The position numbers were made by a program, and so were the translations under genes. DNA of 59,901 nucleotides from Canibacter zhuwentaonis (GTDB lineage: Bacteria > Actinomycetota > Actinomycetes > Actinomycetales > Microbacteriaceae). Where the stretch lies: NCBI RefSeq assembly GCF_018531145.1, contig NZ_JAHDSZ010000012.1, forward strand, positions 1 to 59,901, given 5' to 3'. A model generated the notes under the pieces. It did no database searches. It was not told the DNA's origin and saw only the letters and a list, made by a program, of their open reading frames with translations. The first letter of the stretch is position 1. Each line of letters starts with the position of its first letter. Positions 6,361-15,775 of this stretch are shown one piece after another.

Positions 6361-8064
6361 CTAGCGCCCGCCAGCGCAGTACACAATATTAATATCGCTG
6401 CGCTGTGGCACATCACCCACAACCGACTGCTCAATAACGGTAACCCCGTTTTCAGGAATCGGGCACGCGCGCGGCTCAAGATTAACGTTCATCGCAAGCT
6501 CGTTGAGAATATCGCGCGCAACCTGCAAGCTATGACCTTTAACGTCTGGAACCGTAACTTTGCCGCTGGAGACAGTAACCGTCACAGTGCCGCCGCTCGG
6601 CACTGTTGCACCGGCAGCGGGATCCAATGCCAAAACCCGATCCTCCGCTATTGAAGTGTTATTTTCACGCGTGACAGCACCAACTGTAACCCCTATTTCA
6701 CCGAGTTTCTGCTCAGCTTCCGCGAGCGTTAACCCGATCAGATCAGGAACTTTTTTACTGCTCGGCCCGCTTGAAACATAAACAGCAACGGTGTCACCCT
6801 TTACAAGATGAGCGCCAACTGCCGGATCAACCCGCGTAACTTTGCCCGATTCTATTTTGTCGTGCGGCTCATCAATAGGAACTGCAACCAGACCGAGATC
6901 GCGCAGCTGTTTCAGAGCATCCTCAGAAGAAACCATCACAATATCGGGAACGGTGCGCGAGTTCGCAGGGAAAAGCTCTTTGGGGGCAAGGTTTACAAGC
7001 CAGAACACAACCGCAACAACAACCGTTATCAGCGTTATTATTGATGCCCAGATCCACAAAACCGGCGGTCGAGACTGCGCCTTAGACGCAGCGCCGGCAG
7101 CTATCATCCGCTTGGTAGCAGTGTCCAGCTTGCTTGCGGCGGGAGCGGTCAGCGCAATCTCCTTAGTTGCAAGCTCGTGCTGCAGCGACGGCGGCATTTC
7201 TCCGTTTGCCGCCTGTTGCAGCGCACGTTTGAAGTCGCTGGCGCTCTGGAACCTGCGGGTGCGGTCTTTTATTAGCGCGTAGTTTACAACCGCGTTGAGC
7301 GGCGCTGAAATCTCACTGTTGCGCTCAACAGGAGCCACCGGGCGCTCTGAAACGTGCTGATACGCCACTGCAACAGCAGAATCCCCCCTGAACGGCACAA
7401 TTCCCGTAAGCAGCTCGTACAGTAAAACACCGATTGAATACAGATCGGTGCGCGGATCCACCATTTCACCCTTGGCCTGCTCGGGTGAAAAATAAGCCGC
7501 GGTGCCAAGAATCTGGGTTGTCTGCTGGAGCGTGGAGGATGTATCTGAAACCGCACGGGCAATGCCGAAGTCCATAACCTTCACGTGCCCGGTCTCGGTG
7601 ATCATAATGTTTGCCGGTTTAATATCCCGGTGCACAATCCCCGCGCGGTGTGAATACTCAAGAGCCGCCAGCACCGCAGTTGTGATGCGGCACGCCTCTT
7701 TAATGCTCACGCGGCTCTCACTGAGGTGCTCGCGTAAGTTACACCCGGCAACATACTCCATAACAATAAACGGCAATTTTTTAGGTCCTGTTGCGGTTTG
7801 AACTATATCATCCCCCGCGTCAAGCACGCGCACAATAGACGGATGCGCCATTCGCGCCGCAGCCTGCGCTTCCTGTCTGAACCTGTCGCGAAAAGTCTCG
7901 TCTTCAGCGAGATCCGCTTTCATAATTTTGATCGCAACCTGCCTGCCTAGCTTGGTGTCAACTCCGCGATAAACGGTCGCCATTCCACCCTGCCCTATAA
8001 ATTCGCCGAGTTTATAGCGATCACCCAGAATACGACCGTCAATAGTAAAGTTACTCTGTGCCAT
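6361..8064 (-). CDS. pknB: PASTA-domain Ser/Thr protein kinase PknB
   Basis: A membrane receptor kinase that senses muropeptides or lipid II and phosphorylates division and wall-synthesis proteins. Of 567 residues the cytosolic kinase domain spans about 17-275, with the glycine loop GQGGMATVY, Lys46 (VAIK), catalytic HRD 145-147 and DFG 165-167. A juxtamembrane linker and one membrane helix (about 336-360) lead to three extracellular PASTA domains, each with the VPD-start pattern (VPDIVMVS, VPDLIGLT, VPDVKGHS). M. tuberculosis PknB has four PASTA domains, so this one is shorter. It is the last gene of the fhaA-fhaB-pstP-rodA-pbpA-pknA-pknB operon, and 38 bp separate it from pknA. Confidence 0.95.
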   Translation of the reverse strand: MAQSNFTIDGRILGDRYKLGEFIGQGGMATVYRGVDTKLGRQVAIKIMKADLAEDETFRDRFRQEAQAAARMAHPSIVRVLDAGDDIVQTATGPKKLPFIVMEYVAGCNLREHLSESRVSIKEACRITTAVLAALEYSHRAGIVHRDIKPANIMITETGHVKVMDFGIARAVSDTSSTLQQTTQILGTAAYFSPEQAKGEMVDPRTDLYSIGVLLYELLTGIVPFRGDSAVAVAYQHVSERPVAPVERNSEISAPLNAVVNYALIKDRTRRFQSASDFKRALQQAANGEMPPSLQHELATKEIALTAPAASKLDTATKRMIAAGAASKAQSRPPVLWIWASIITLITVVVAVVFWLVNLAPKELFPANSRTVPDIVMVSSEDALKQLRDLGLVAVPIDEPHDKIESGKVTRVDPAVGAHLVKGDTVAVYVSSGPSSKKVPDLIGLTLAEAEQKLGEIGVTVGAVTRENNTSIAEDRVLALDPAAGATVPSGGTVTVTVSSGKVTVPDVKGHSLQVARDILNELAMNVNLEPRACPIPENGVTVIEQSVVGDVPQRSDINIVYCAGGR

Positions 8065-8102
8065 TTACTCTTAAACTCTGTCTAAAATACCGCCGTGAAA
8101 CT

Positions 8103-9908
8103 CTAGTCGCGTGAATCCGGAAGGTTGCTGTCACTGTTGGTGTTCGTGCCACTGTTACTTTCCGAAGCCTGCCTGCTCACGATTTTCACCGTTGTTTCAG
8201 CGGAGAACTCTGACTGCCTGTCAGAAATACCCTCACGACCGCACACAACCGCGTACGAAACAGAAACTTTACCGGGAGCATCAGCACGCACTGTTGCGCT
8301 CCTACCCGTGCCGGGTTCGCTAACCGTTGTGCCCGATCCGCTCACCTGCAGCTTGTAGCTTGTAACGGTTGTGCCAGCAGGGCACGCGGCGCTCTGGTCT
8401 TGCCACCTCACGGTAAACTGCTCGCCCGGAACAACCTGCTCAGGCGCGTGCGGCGCTTCCGCTGGCGCAATTGCCTCGCCGTAGCGGGTGGCAACGCTCA
8501 GCACAATCCGCTTGCTCAGCTCAACTTTAGTGCCGGTTGGTGACACGTCGATTACTGTGCCGACCTCTGAATCGTTAGCGGGAGCAGCGTCAACGCACTG
8601 CACAGAGGTAAATCCCGCCGCAGCGAGTTTACCGCGAGCCTGCTCACAGTTTAGACCCTTCAGCTCTGTCGCGTTTACCGCACCGGTTTTAACCTCGGGT
8701 TCTTTTTTAACCTCGGACTCTTTTTTAACCTCGGGTTTTTTTACCTGGGTTGTTTCATCAGGTTTGGCTTCTTTATTAGCGTTTAACGCCATTACCGTAC
8801 CACCCGCAATAAGCGCCAGCAACAGCACAAGCGCAACCAGCGGCCACGTCCAGCGGCCACGTTTTTTAGGCTCTTGCGTTCCCTGCGCGACAACCACCGC
8901 GTGATCGCCGTGCGCAGCAGCGGCGGCAACTCCAACCCCCGTCTGTGGCATCACGGATGTCGCCTGCAAATCAGCGCTCGCCGTACGCAGCAGCTGGGTT
9001 GCGGCATCATCCCCGGTTGCGAGCAACTGGGTTACGTCATCAACCTGCGGACCGAGCACCTGCGGCACATAACCGGCCGCAGTTTGCACATCGCCGCGGT
9101 GCAGCGCGGTTGCCGCGCGAGCGAGTTTATCAGCGGATTCGGGGCGATCCGCCGGCGATTTCGCCAGGCACGAATACACCAGATTCCGCACAGGAGCCGG
9201 TAAGGTAGGGTCAAGATCCGGTGGCGTATCGTTAATCTGTGCCATCGCGATCGCAACCTGCGAGTCGCCCGTAAACGGCCGCCTTCCCGCGAGACACTCG
9301 TACGCAACAACTCCCAGCGAGTAAATATCCGTCGCGGCGGTGGCTGTTTTGCCACTCGCCTGCTCGGGCGCAAGGTACTGCACCGTGCCCATAACCTGCC
9401 CGGTTGCCGTGAGCGGCACCTGGTCGGCAATACGCGCGATTCCAAAATCGGTGATCTTAACTCGCCCGTCAGGCGTAATCAGCAGATTACCCGGCTTAAT
9501 ATCACGGTGCACAAGCCCCGCATTGTGAGCTGCCTGCAGCGCCGTGGCGGTCTGCGCGGTAATTCCGAGCACTCTGTTAGCGGGCAATTTACCGTCGCGT
9601 TCAATAATCGACGAGAGCGGCTCGCCCGGCACCATTTCCATCACGATGAAAGCGGATCCCTGCTCTTCGCCGTAGTCAAAAACATTAGCAATACCCTCGT
9701 GGTTAACAAGCGCGGCGTGGCGCGCTTCGGCTCGGAAACGCTCCAGGAAGCCCGGGTCACCCATATACTCGTCTTTAAGTATCTTAATCGCCACGATACG
9801 CCCGATTATGCCGTCACGGGCTTTCCAAACCTCACCCATGCCGCCTATTGCAATACGAGAGCTTAATTCGTAACGTCCGCCAAAAACGATTCCTGCCACT
9901 GGTCTCAT
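8103..9908 (-). CDS. pknA: Ser/Thr protein kinase PknA with extended extracellular region
   Basis: Second kinase of the wall/division operon. The kinase domain occupies about residues 12-270, with Lys42 (VAIKILK), HRD 134-136 and DFG 154-156. A linker leads to a membrane helix at about 355-378 and a Lys-Pro-Glu-Val repeat stalk (KKPEVKKESEVKKEPEVK). The outside part has one PASTA-like unit (ELKGLNCEQARGKLAAAGF) followed by an Ig/Fn3-like beta domain with a Cys pair. M. tuberculosis PknA has almost no extracellular domain, so this form is enlarged and probably senses a ligand. Its ATG overlaps the pbpA stop (ATGA, 4 nt), implying coupled translation. Order and orientation match actinobacterial pknA. 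Confidence 0.92.
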   Translation of the reverse strand: MRPVAGIVFGGRYELSSRIAIGGMGEVWKARDGIIGRIVAIKILKDEYMGDPGFLERFRAEARHAALVNHEGIANVFDYGEEQGSAFIVMEMVPGEPLSSIIERDGKLPANRVLGITAQTATALQAAHNAGLVHRDIKPGNLLITPDGRVKITDFGIARIADQVPLTATGQVMGTVQYLAPEQASGKTATAATDIYSLGVVAYECLAGRRPFTGDSQVAIAMAQINDTPPDLDPTLPAPVRNLVYSCLAKSPADRPESADKLARAATALHRGDVQTAAGYVPQVLGPQVDDVTQLLATGDDAATQLLRTASADLQATSVMPQTGVGVAAAAAHGDHAVVVAQGTQEPKKRGRWTWPLVALVLLLALIAGGTVMALNANKEAKPDETTQVKKPEVKKESEVKKEPEVKTGAVNATELKGLNCEQARGKLAAAGFTSVQCVDAAPANDSEVGTVIDVSPTGTKVELSKRIVLSVATRYGEAIAPAEAPHAPEQVVPGEQFTVRWQDQSAACPAGTTVTSYKLQVSGSGTTVSEPGTGRSATVRADAPGKVSVSYAVVCGREGISDRQSEFSAETTVKIVSRQASESNSGTNTNSDSNLPDSRD

Positions 9909-11389
9909 TTATTCAACACCGCTTCCATTACTTTTTTCCCAATTTGTGTAGGGAGTTGCCCGCTTTGCGCAGAGAAGTTATGCGCGACACCACCGCCCTC
10001 CTCAATAGCAACTGCAACCGCAACTTTTCTACCGTCTTTCTCGGCAAAACCTGTAAACCATATCGTATATGGCAAATCTTTACCGTTTTCATCTTTACCA
10101 ACTTGCGCCGTACCCGTTTTGCCGCCAACGGTTGCACCGGCAATAGCGGCATTGCCTGCCAGACCGGATTCGTCAGTTACCGACCTCACGAGCAGTTCGC
10201 TCATTTTCGCGGCAGTATCTTGACTTATCGACCTAGCAAACTCTGTTGGTTTGTGCTCTGCAGTCGTCAACAAATCGGGTGTAATAATTTTATCAACTAA
10301 AGTTGGGGACATTTGCACACCCTTGTTTGCGATCGTAGCGCTCACAAGCGCCATCTGCAGCGGGGTAACACGCGCGTCAAACTGCCCAATAGAGGTGAGC
10401 GCAAGCTGCGCTGCACCCGTGGGCTGACCAATTGTGCTCGCCGTCACCTTCAACGGGATCTCATACTCGCGCCCAAACCCAAATGCCTTTGCGATATCTG
10501 GCAGGGCGTTCGGTGGCAGCTCGTTCACAATCTCGCCAAATGGAATATTGCACGAGCGCACCAAAGCCGTTGCGAGCGTAACCTTATCGCCGTTGTCACA
10601 GGCGCGCTGATGATAGTTACGCATAAAATCAACAGATCCGGGAAGCTGCCATTCCGCAGGGTCGGCAACCTCACTGTCAAGGTTATATTTGCCAGATTCC
10701 AGCGCAGCAGCGGTTGTCAGCACCTTAAACACCGAACCTGGGATGTACAGGTTACCCGCAATAGCCCTGTTGTACAGGGGATTATTGGTATCCGCTACCA
10801 ACTCGTTGTAATTCTTAATAACCGTCGCGCTCTCGTTGGCAGACAGCTTAGCAGGATCATAGCTAGGCGTTGAAGCGAGCGCCAAAATCTTGCCGGTCTC
10901 GGGGTCAAGCGCAACAATCGACCCCTGCAAACCCTGCAGCTGCTCAAACGCGGCTTTTTGCACCGCATCATCAACCGTCAGCTGCACAGAATTGCCCTGC
11001 GGATGCTGATCGCTGAAAATCCGGCTAAGGCGGCTGAAAAACTGCCCGCCAGTGGCACCAGAAAGCTCCTCGTTCAAAACCCGCTCGATGCCAGACGAGC
11101 CCTGATAGTGTGAGAAATATCCCGTAATCGGGGCGTAAATTTCGCCGTTTTTATACTCGCGCCCGAACTTGTAAAAGTCATCCCGCGTCACAGAATACGC
11201 GATCGGGTCACCGTTGCTGGTCAAAATCGCCCCACGCTCAATATTGAAGGAGTTACGGGTTGTGCGCTCATTAAGCGGATTCGCCCGCAAAGAATCAACA
11301 TACACAAACTGAATCATTGTAAGCGCCACAAACAGCGCCAAGAACATCACAAAAATCGTGCGAGTAACTGTTTTTAACTGTTTATTCAT
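9905..11389 (-). CDS. pbpA: Class B penicillin-binding protein PbpA
   Basis: A transpeptidase that cross-links peptidoglycan and works with the RodA glycosyltransferase encoded just upstream. The 494-residue protein has an N-terminal membrane anchor (about 10-30), a PBP dimerisation region and a penicillin-binding domain with SVFK (Ser219, Lys222), SCN (279-281) and KTGTAQ near 430. No PASTA domain is present, as expected for PbpA and unlike PBP2x-type enzymes. Start and stop overlap both neighbours by 4 nt (ATGA), marking a tightly coupled operon. Its phosphorylation by PknB/PknA is known in mycobacteria and inferred here. Confidence 0.95.
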   Translation of the reverse strand: MNKQLKTVTRTIFVMFLALFVALTMIQFVYVDSLRANPLNERTTRNSFNIERGAILTSNGDPIAYSVTRDDFYKFGREYKNGEIYAPITGYFSHYQGSSGIERVLNEELSGATGGQFFSRLSRIFSDQHPQGNSVQLTVDDAVQKAAFEQLQGLQGSIVALDPETGKILALASTPSYDPAKLSANESATVIKNYNELVADTNNPLYNRAIAGNLYIPGSVFKVLTTAAALESGKYNLDSEVADPAEWQLPGSVDFMRNYHQRACDNGDKVTLATALVRSCNIPFGEIVNELPPNALPDIAKAFGFGREYEIPLKVTASTIGQPTGAAQLALTSIGQFDARVTPLQMALVSATIANKGVQMSPTLVDKIITPDLLTTAEHKPTEFARSISQDTAAKMSELLVRSVTDESGLAGNAAIAGATVGGKTGTAQVGKDENGKDLPYTIWFTGFAEKDGRKVAVAVAIEEGGGVAHNFSAQSGQLPTQIGKKVMEAVLNK

Positions 11390-12798
11390 GAGCGGATCAC
11401 CAGCTTAGGACGGTTGCGCACCGAGTTTGACATCAGCATTAAGAGCGCGACTATAATCCAGTTTGCCATAAGCGAAGATCCGCCCGCAGCAAGAAACGGG
11501 GTTGTAAGACCCGTTAGCGGGATCACACGAGTAACGCCACCTACAACAACGAAAACCTGCAGCGCAATGGTAAAAGAAAGCCCCAGCGCGAGAAGCTTAC
11601 CAAAATCATCCTGCCCGGCAAAGCTGATCCGCATCCCACGCGACACGAGCAGCAGATACCCCAGCAAAACAAAGGCAACCCCAACAAGACCGAGTTCTTC
11701 TGCGATGCTCGGCACAATATAATCACTGCGTGACAGCGGTGTTAGCCCGGGGTATCCAGCGCCCAGACCCGCTCCCGTAATACCGCCGTTTGCCATGCCG
11801 AACAGCCCCTGCACCAGCTGGTAGCTTGCTCCCTGCGCATCACGGAAAGGATCAAGCCAGTTCTCAAAGCGCTCGCCCACGTAGCTCAGGGTGCGAGCAG
11901 CGATTACTCCGCCCAGCACAAACAGGGAAACTCCGAGTATCACCCAGCTAATCCGCCCCGTAGCAACATAGAGCACCGCCAGGAAAAGCCCAAAAATAAG
12001 CACGGATGTGCCCAACTCTCGCTGGAACACGAGCACTCCCATTGCTATCGCCCAGATTACAAACAGCGGGCCCAGATCACGAGCGCGCGGCAGCAGCACC
12101 GGCCCGATTTTCTTGCCCACAATTGAGAGCGCGTCGCGATTACGCATTAAATACCCGGCAAAAAATACGGTAAGCCCAATTTTTGCAAGCTCAACCGGCT
12201 GAAAAACCAGCGGTCCAATTGAAATCCACTGTTTTGCGCCGCCAGCTTCAAGCCCCAACCCGGGCACGAGCGGCAGCAGCATCAGAACTATCGCAACAAT
12301 GCCGAAAATATAGGTATAGCGCAGCAAAACCCGATGATTTTTCAGCAGCACCAGGGTTAATCCGGCGAGCACAACCGCGAGCACCGCCCATACCAGCTGC
12401 CGCACACTCGCCGAACTAAACCCGATAGGGTCGCCAGTTCCCAGGTCGATGCGGTAAATCAGCGCGATCCCAATACTGTTCAGAAAAACTGCCAGGGGCA
12501 GAATCAGCGGATCCGCCTGCGGCGCGATCCACCGCAAAACAAAGTGCAGCACCAGCACGGCAAGCGCAAAAGCGCTTCCTGCAACGAACAGATTGCCCGT
12601 CAGCTCACCCCGCACCTGCAGATCGGTGATAATAACCGCCGCCGCGCCGATGCCGAGCGCAACAAGCACCAGCACAAACTCGAGCAGACGCAGCATTCGT
12701 GAGGCTTTGAGCGCGTTAATCCGCGCCATAACAACCTCGCTGCGCGCATCGTCAGCAAAACTGCGCTTCTTAGCGATTGCCGCACTCTGGCTAGCCAT
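11386..12798 (-). CDS. rodA: RodA/FtsW-family peptidoglycan glycosyltransferase
   Basis: A SEDS polymerase that extends glycan strands from lipid II. The product has about ten to twelve membrane helices and the family segments GLGLEAGGAKQWISIGP and AEELGLVGV. I start it at ATG 12798, 470 residues, because the strong ribosome site AGGAGG lies 8 nt upstream. A GTG nine bases earlier overlaps that ribosome site and is unlikely. The start overlaps the end of pstP by 8 nt and the stop overlaps pbpA by 4 nt. The C-terminal helices and position next to pbpA favour RodA over the FtsW of the division cluster. Confidence 0.93.
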   Translation of the reverse strand: MASQSAAIAKKRSFADDARSEVVMARINALKASRMLRLLEFVLVLVALGIGAAAVIITDLQVRGELTGNLFVAGSAFALAVLVLHFVLRWIAPQADPLILPLAVFLNSIGIALIYRIDLGTGDPIGFSSASVRQLVWAVLAVVLAGLTLVLLKNHRVLLRYTYIFGIVAIVLMLLPLVPGLGLEAGGAKQWISIGPLVFQPVELAKIGLTVFFAGYLMRNRDALSIVGKKIGPVLLPRARDLGPLFVIWAIAMGVLVFQRELGTSVLIFGLFLAVLYVATGRISWVILGVSLFVLGGVIAARTLSYVGERFENWLDPFRDAQGASYQLVQGLFGMANGGITGAGLGAGYPGLTPLSRSDYIVPSIAEELGLVGVAFVLLGYLLLVSRGMRISFAGQDDFGKLLALGLSFTIALQVFVVVGGVTRVIPLTGLTTPFLAAGGSSLMANWIIVALLMLMSNSVRNRPKLVIRS

Positions 12799-14065
12799 TA
12801 AGGTCACCTCCTAACCGCAACACAATATCTCGCGCCTCTTTTAGCGACTTTGCCGGCAGCGAACGGTGCACCTGCCGCTGCTCGAACGGGTCAAGATCGG
12901 TGAGCGGAATGCCAGTGTCTTCTGCAACATGACTTAACTCTATACCAATAATGTTTTGTTTCACACCCTGGTAGATCACAACATTGCCATCGGCGGTGCC
13001 CACATAGTAGCGGGTTTGCGTCCACTTATAAGCCAAAGTGCCCGCGCCACACATCAACAACGCCACGAGCAGCAAGCTAGTTGCCCAGTAGAGCCTGCGT
13101 TGGCGATTACGCTTGCGCGTTTCCGCGATAAGCTGCGCGAGATACTCATCAACCCGCGGCTGGAACTCCGACTCAGCAACGGGCGTTGCACGTTTGCGCC
13201 CAAACTTCAACTTCGAGAGCTTTTGTGATGGCTGCAAACTGCTTGTTGACTGCTCATTGGCAGCGGATCCAACAAACCTGTGCGTTGGCAGCGATTTTGT
13301 GTCGGTGGTCTTGCTCTCCTCAGCCGGGCTAGCGACCGCTTCAGCAACCTCAACGAGCGCAACCGTCACATTATCTGGCGCACCGTTATTGAGGGCGCGC
13401 TGCACAAGTTTTTCTGTTGTGAGGTCGATTTTCTTGAGATCTTGCAGCTCAGCCCTGATTGCGCGCTCGCTAACGTATCCGCACAGACCGTCAGAACAGA
13501 GCAGCCACACATCACCCGGATATGTTTGCTCAACCAGCACATCAACCTCTGGCTCGGTCTCAACATCGCCCAGCACGCGCATTAGTACGCTGCGGCGCGG
13601 ATGCATCTTTGCTTCTTCTTCGGTTATCTGCCCGCTGTCAATAAGCCGCTGCACAAAGGTGTGATCGGAGGTGATCTGTTTTAGCTCGCCGTTGCGGAAA
13701 CGGTAGATTCGAGAGTCGCCAATGTGCGCGATGCCGATTTTGTCTGCAATCGTGAAAAATCCGCTAAAAGTTGTTCCCAGCCCGGCAAGCTCTGGGCGCT
13801 CGTGCACGGCGTTGGAGAGCACCCTGTTTGCGTCAACAACCCGCTCACTCAGCGCGAATGCGGCGGCATCGGCGGAATTAAAAACCTTGCCGTCTATTTT
13901 AGCGACGTACTGCGCTGTTAGCGCGCTGGCAACGTCACCACCCGCGTGACCTCCCATACCATCGGCAACAAAAAACAGGCGCTCCCCGGTGTACCCGGAG
14001 TCCTGATTGTTGCTGCGCACCATACCGACGTGCGACAGAATTGCGCTTCGGTAAGAATAAGTCAA
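12791..14065 (-). CDS. pstP: PP2C-family Ser/Thr protein phosphatase PstP
   Basis: A metal-dependent phosphatase that reverses PknA/PknB phosphorylation. The catalytic domain (about 1-235) shows RSNNQD near 17-22, ADGMGGHAGG, IGDSRIYRF, the SDGL motif and PDNVTV. A basic linker precedes one membrane helix (about 315-335) and a short outside domain of about 85 residues. The start is TTG at 14065, directly after the fhaB stop (14067), and the fhaB 3' end supplies a weak GAGG ribosome site. Length 424 residues; M. tuberculosis PstP is somewhat longer. Confidence 0.95.
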   Translation of the reverse strand: MTYSYRSAILSHVGMVRSNNQDSGYTGERLFFVADGMGGHAGGDVASALTAQYVAKIDGKVFNSADAAAFALSERVVDANRVLSNAVHERPELAGLGTTFSGFFTIADKIGIAHIGDSRIYRFRNGELKQITSDHTFVQRLIDSGQITEEEAKMHPRRSVLMRVLGDVETEPEVDVLVEQTYPGDVWLLCSDGLCGYVSERAIRAELQDLKKIDLTTEKLVQRALNNGAPDNVTVALVEVAEAVASPAEESKTTDTKSLPTHRFVGSAANEQSTSSLQPSQKLSKLKFGRKRATPVAESEFQPRVDEYLAQLIAETRKRNRQRRLYWATSLLLVALLMCGAGTLAYKWTQTRYYVGTADGNVVIYQGVKQNIIGIELSHVAEDTGIPLTDLDPFEQRQVHRSLPAKSLKEARDIVLRLGGDLNG

Positions 14066-14066
14066 A

Positions 14067-14594
14067 CTACGGCCTCAATTCAAAAGTTGTTTTGCCGATG
14101 GTCACGGGAACAAAAATTGCCAGCGGCATACTCCCCACAACTTTTTGCCCGTTAACCCTGGTGCCGTTTGTGGAGTCAAGGTCTGTGAGCACCCAACCGT
14201 CAGCCTGACGCTCCAGTTTAGCGTGGTGTGTGGATGTGTACTCATCGACTATCGAAAGCGTCGAGTCCGGCGAGCGCCCGATGGTTAAAATATCTTCGTC
14301 AAGGATTATTTCAGTGCCGTTGGCCGCCCCCGAGGTGATCATCAGCTTCCTCGCGCTGGCGGCGCTGCCCGCTCCCGGCAGCGCGCTGTCAGAAATTTCT
14401 GCACCCCCGGAAGGAGCTATAAAAGCCGGCGTTTCAACAACTCCGACCGCGACACCAGTCTCGCCGCCCGCCTTTATTTTGCGCACTGGGGCGCCGAATA
14501 AATCGCTGCGCATAGCATAAACTATGGCGATAATAAATATCCATAAAAGCGCCAGGAAGCCAAAACGTAAAATTAAAAATGTTAGTTCGCTCAT
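14067..14594 (-). CDS. fhaB: FHA-domain protein FhaB (FipA-like)
   Basis: A 175-residue membrane-anchored phosphothreonine reader. One N-terminal helix (about 4-25) is followed by a flexible linker and an FHA domain near 85-173, with the conserved pattern LTIGRSPDST...STHHAKL...LDSTNGTRVNG. In mycobacteria FhaB/FipA binds phosphorylated division proteins (FtsZ/FtsQ) and is a PknA substrate. The ribosome site GGAGCG overlaps the fhaA stop, and the gene is followed within 2 bp by pstP. Confidence 0.93.
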   Translation of the reverse strand: MSELTFLILRFGFLALLWIFIIAIVYAMRSDLFGAPVRKIKAGGETGVAVGVVETPAFIAPSGGAEISDSALPGAGSAASARKLMITSGAANGTEIILDEDILTIGRSPDSTLSIVDEYTSTHHAKLERQADGWVLTDLDSTNGTRVNGQKVVGSMPLAIFVPVTIGKTTFELRP

Positions 14595-14598
14595 ATCT

Positions 14599-15291
14599 CT
14601 ACGCTCCTAAACTATCAGCTTTCGCGCCGATAACGGGTGAAAACCTGAAGCGCAACGCGGTTTTGCCAATATAAACAACCGTATCGGGCCGCAGCTTGGT
14701 CTCTCTAAAACGCTGTCCGTTAATTTTTGATCCGTTAGTTGAGCCCAGGTCGCGCAGCACGCCGCTTTTACCGTGCCACACTATTTCGAGGTGCTTCCTG
14801 CTGGCGGCCGCATCCACGATCCGCACATCACACTCGCTGCCGCGACCCACAACCGTAACACCGTGAGAGAGCGGATAGCTATTGCCATCGAGCTGCAAGA
14901 CTAGCTGCCAGCCCGTTGCCGCATCTGGTTTGCGCGCCTCAATTTCAATTGCGCCGACCGGGATACCGCGCCGGTGCTGCAGCACAACCGCAACCGGACT
15001 CAGCAGTTGATAGCTCTGCGCTGCGGCGTACTCTGCGATCATTTGCGCGAGCTCGTCTGTGAGCAAAATGCCGTGTGCTTTTAGGTTTTTTAGGTCTTCT
15101 GCCGCCAGATTAACAACGAAAATACTCGGCGCAATCACGCGCTCGCGGTCGAGCGCAACCGCGTTAACATCAAGCTCTCGTTTCAGCGCAGCAGCAACCT
15201 CGACGGGCTGCACACCGCTGCGGAAAGTGCGCGCAAACGCACCGTTTACCGTGCGCTCAATGCCGCGTTCAATTTTAGTAATTAAACCCAC
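14599..15291 (-). CDS. fhaA: DUF3662/FHA protein FhaA
   Basis: First gene of the operon. The N-terminal FhaA/DUF3662 domain (about 1-115, GLITKIERGIERTVNGAFA) is followed almost directly by an FHA domain (about 140-220, VVGRGSECDV...SRKHLEI...GSTNGSKING). FhaA of M. tuberculosis is more than twice as long because of a long Pro/Gln-rich linker, so the linker is essentially absent here (230 residues). FhaA binds phosphorylated MviN/FhaB and controls late peptidoglycan synthesis. The GTG start at 15291 has an excellent AAGGAGG ribosome site 6 nt upstream. Confidence 0.94.
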   Translation of the reverse strand: MGLITKIERGIERTVNGAFARTFRSGVQPVEVAAALKRELDVNAVALDRERVIAPSIFVVNLAAEDLKNLKAHGILLTDELAQMIAEYAAAQSYQLLSPVAVVLQHRRGIPVGAIEIEARKPDAATGWQLVLQLDGNSYPLSHGVTVVGRGSECDVRIVDAAASRKHLEIVWHGKSGVLRDLGSTNGSKINGQRFRETKLRPDTVVYIGKTALRFRFSPVIGAKADSLGA

Positions 15292-15316
15292 GTAGCGCCT
15301 CCTTGATCATAAATCG

Positions 15317-15344
15317 GTTTTAGCCTGCTTATTTATTAAATCAA
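15317..15344 (-). promoter_or_regulatory. Putative promoter of the fhaA-pknB operon
   Basis: Minus-strand TTGATT (15339-15344) and TAAAAC (15317-15322) are separated by 16 bp, giving a short leader with a clear ribosome site before fhaA at 15291. TTGATT is the same -35-like hexamer used by the two surface genes. Assigned by eye. Confidence 0.4.
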
Positions 15345-15603
15345 CAACTTTACAGGATACATCTCAGAATATGCTACCGACTCTGGCTGAAAGCGTCGCA
15401 AATGAACTGTTGTGCCGCCGCGCACACCGCCGGGCGCAGTTCTGCCACCGTGCCAGACAGCACCCGCACCCGCACCCGCGATCCTGCCAGCACCCATGCC
15501 AGCATCCACCCCCGCGAACCCGCCAGCAAGCGGATCCCGTATTGCGCTCCACCGCTCCGATCTGGTAAAGTTCTCAACCGAGCTAGAAATCTTTAGCTCG
15601 CAC
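15345..15603. other. Non-coding gap with GC-rich CCGCACC / CCAGCAC repeats
   Basis: This gap of about 260 bp lies between the fhaA promoter region and tRNA-Leu. Several short overlapping frames cross it, but none has a ribosome site, start context or recognisable product. It contains imperfect CACCCG/CCAGCACC repeats (about 15455-15530), similar in flavour to low-complexity segments inside menD and the TgpA-like gene. A tRNA promoter must lie at its right end; I cannot place it. Confidence 0.5.
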
Positions 15604-15687
<84 letters not shown>

Positions 15688-15762
15688 CAATAAAACACCG
15701 AGCACAATCTCGCTGCACAGCAGGCGATTGTGTGCTGTGTGCAAACAAGCTTGTATTTCAGC

Positions 15763-15768
15763 TAAAAT
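15763..15768 (+). promoter_or_regulatory. -10 hexamer TAAAAT, leaderless crgA start
   Basis: TAAAAT lies 7 nt before the crgA ATG (15776) and there is no ribosome site in between. The leaderless interpretation rests on this spacing recurring across the window. Confidence 0.55.
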
Positions 15769-15775
15769 ATTACAC

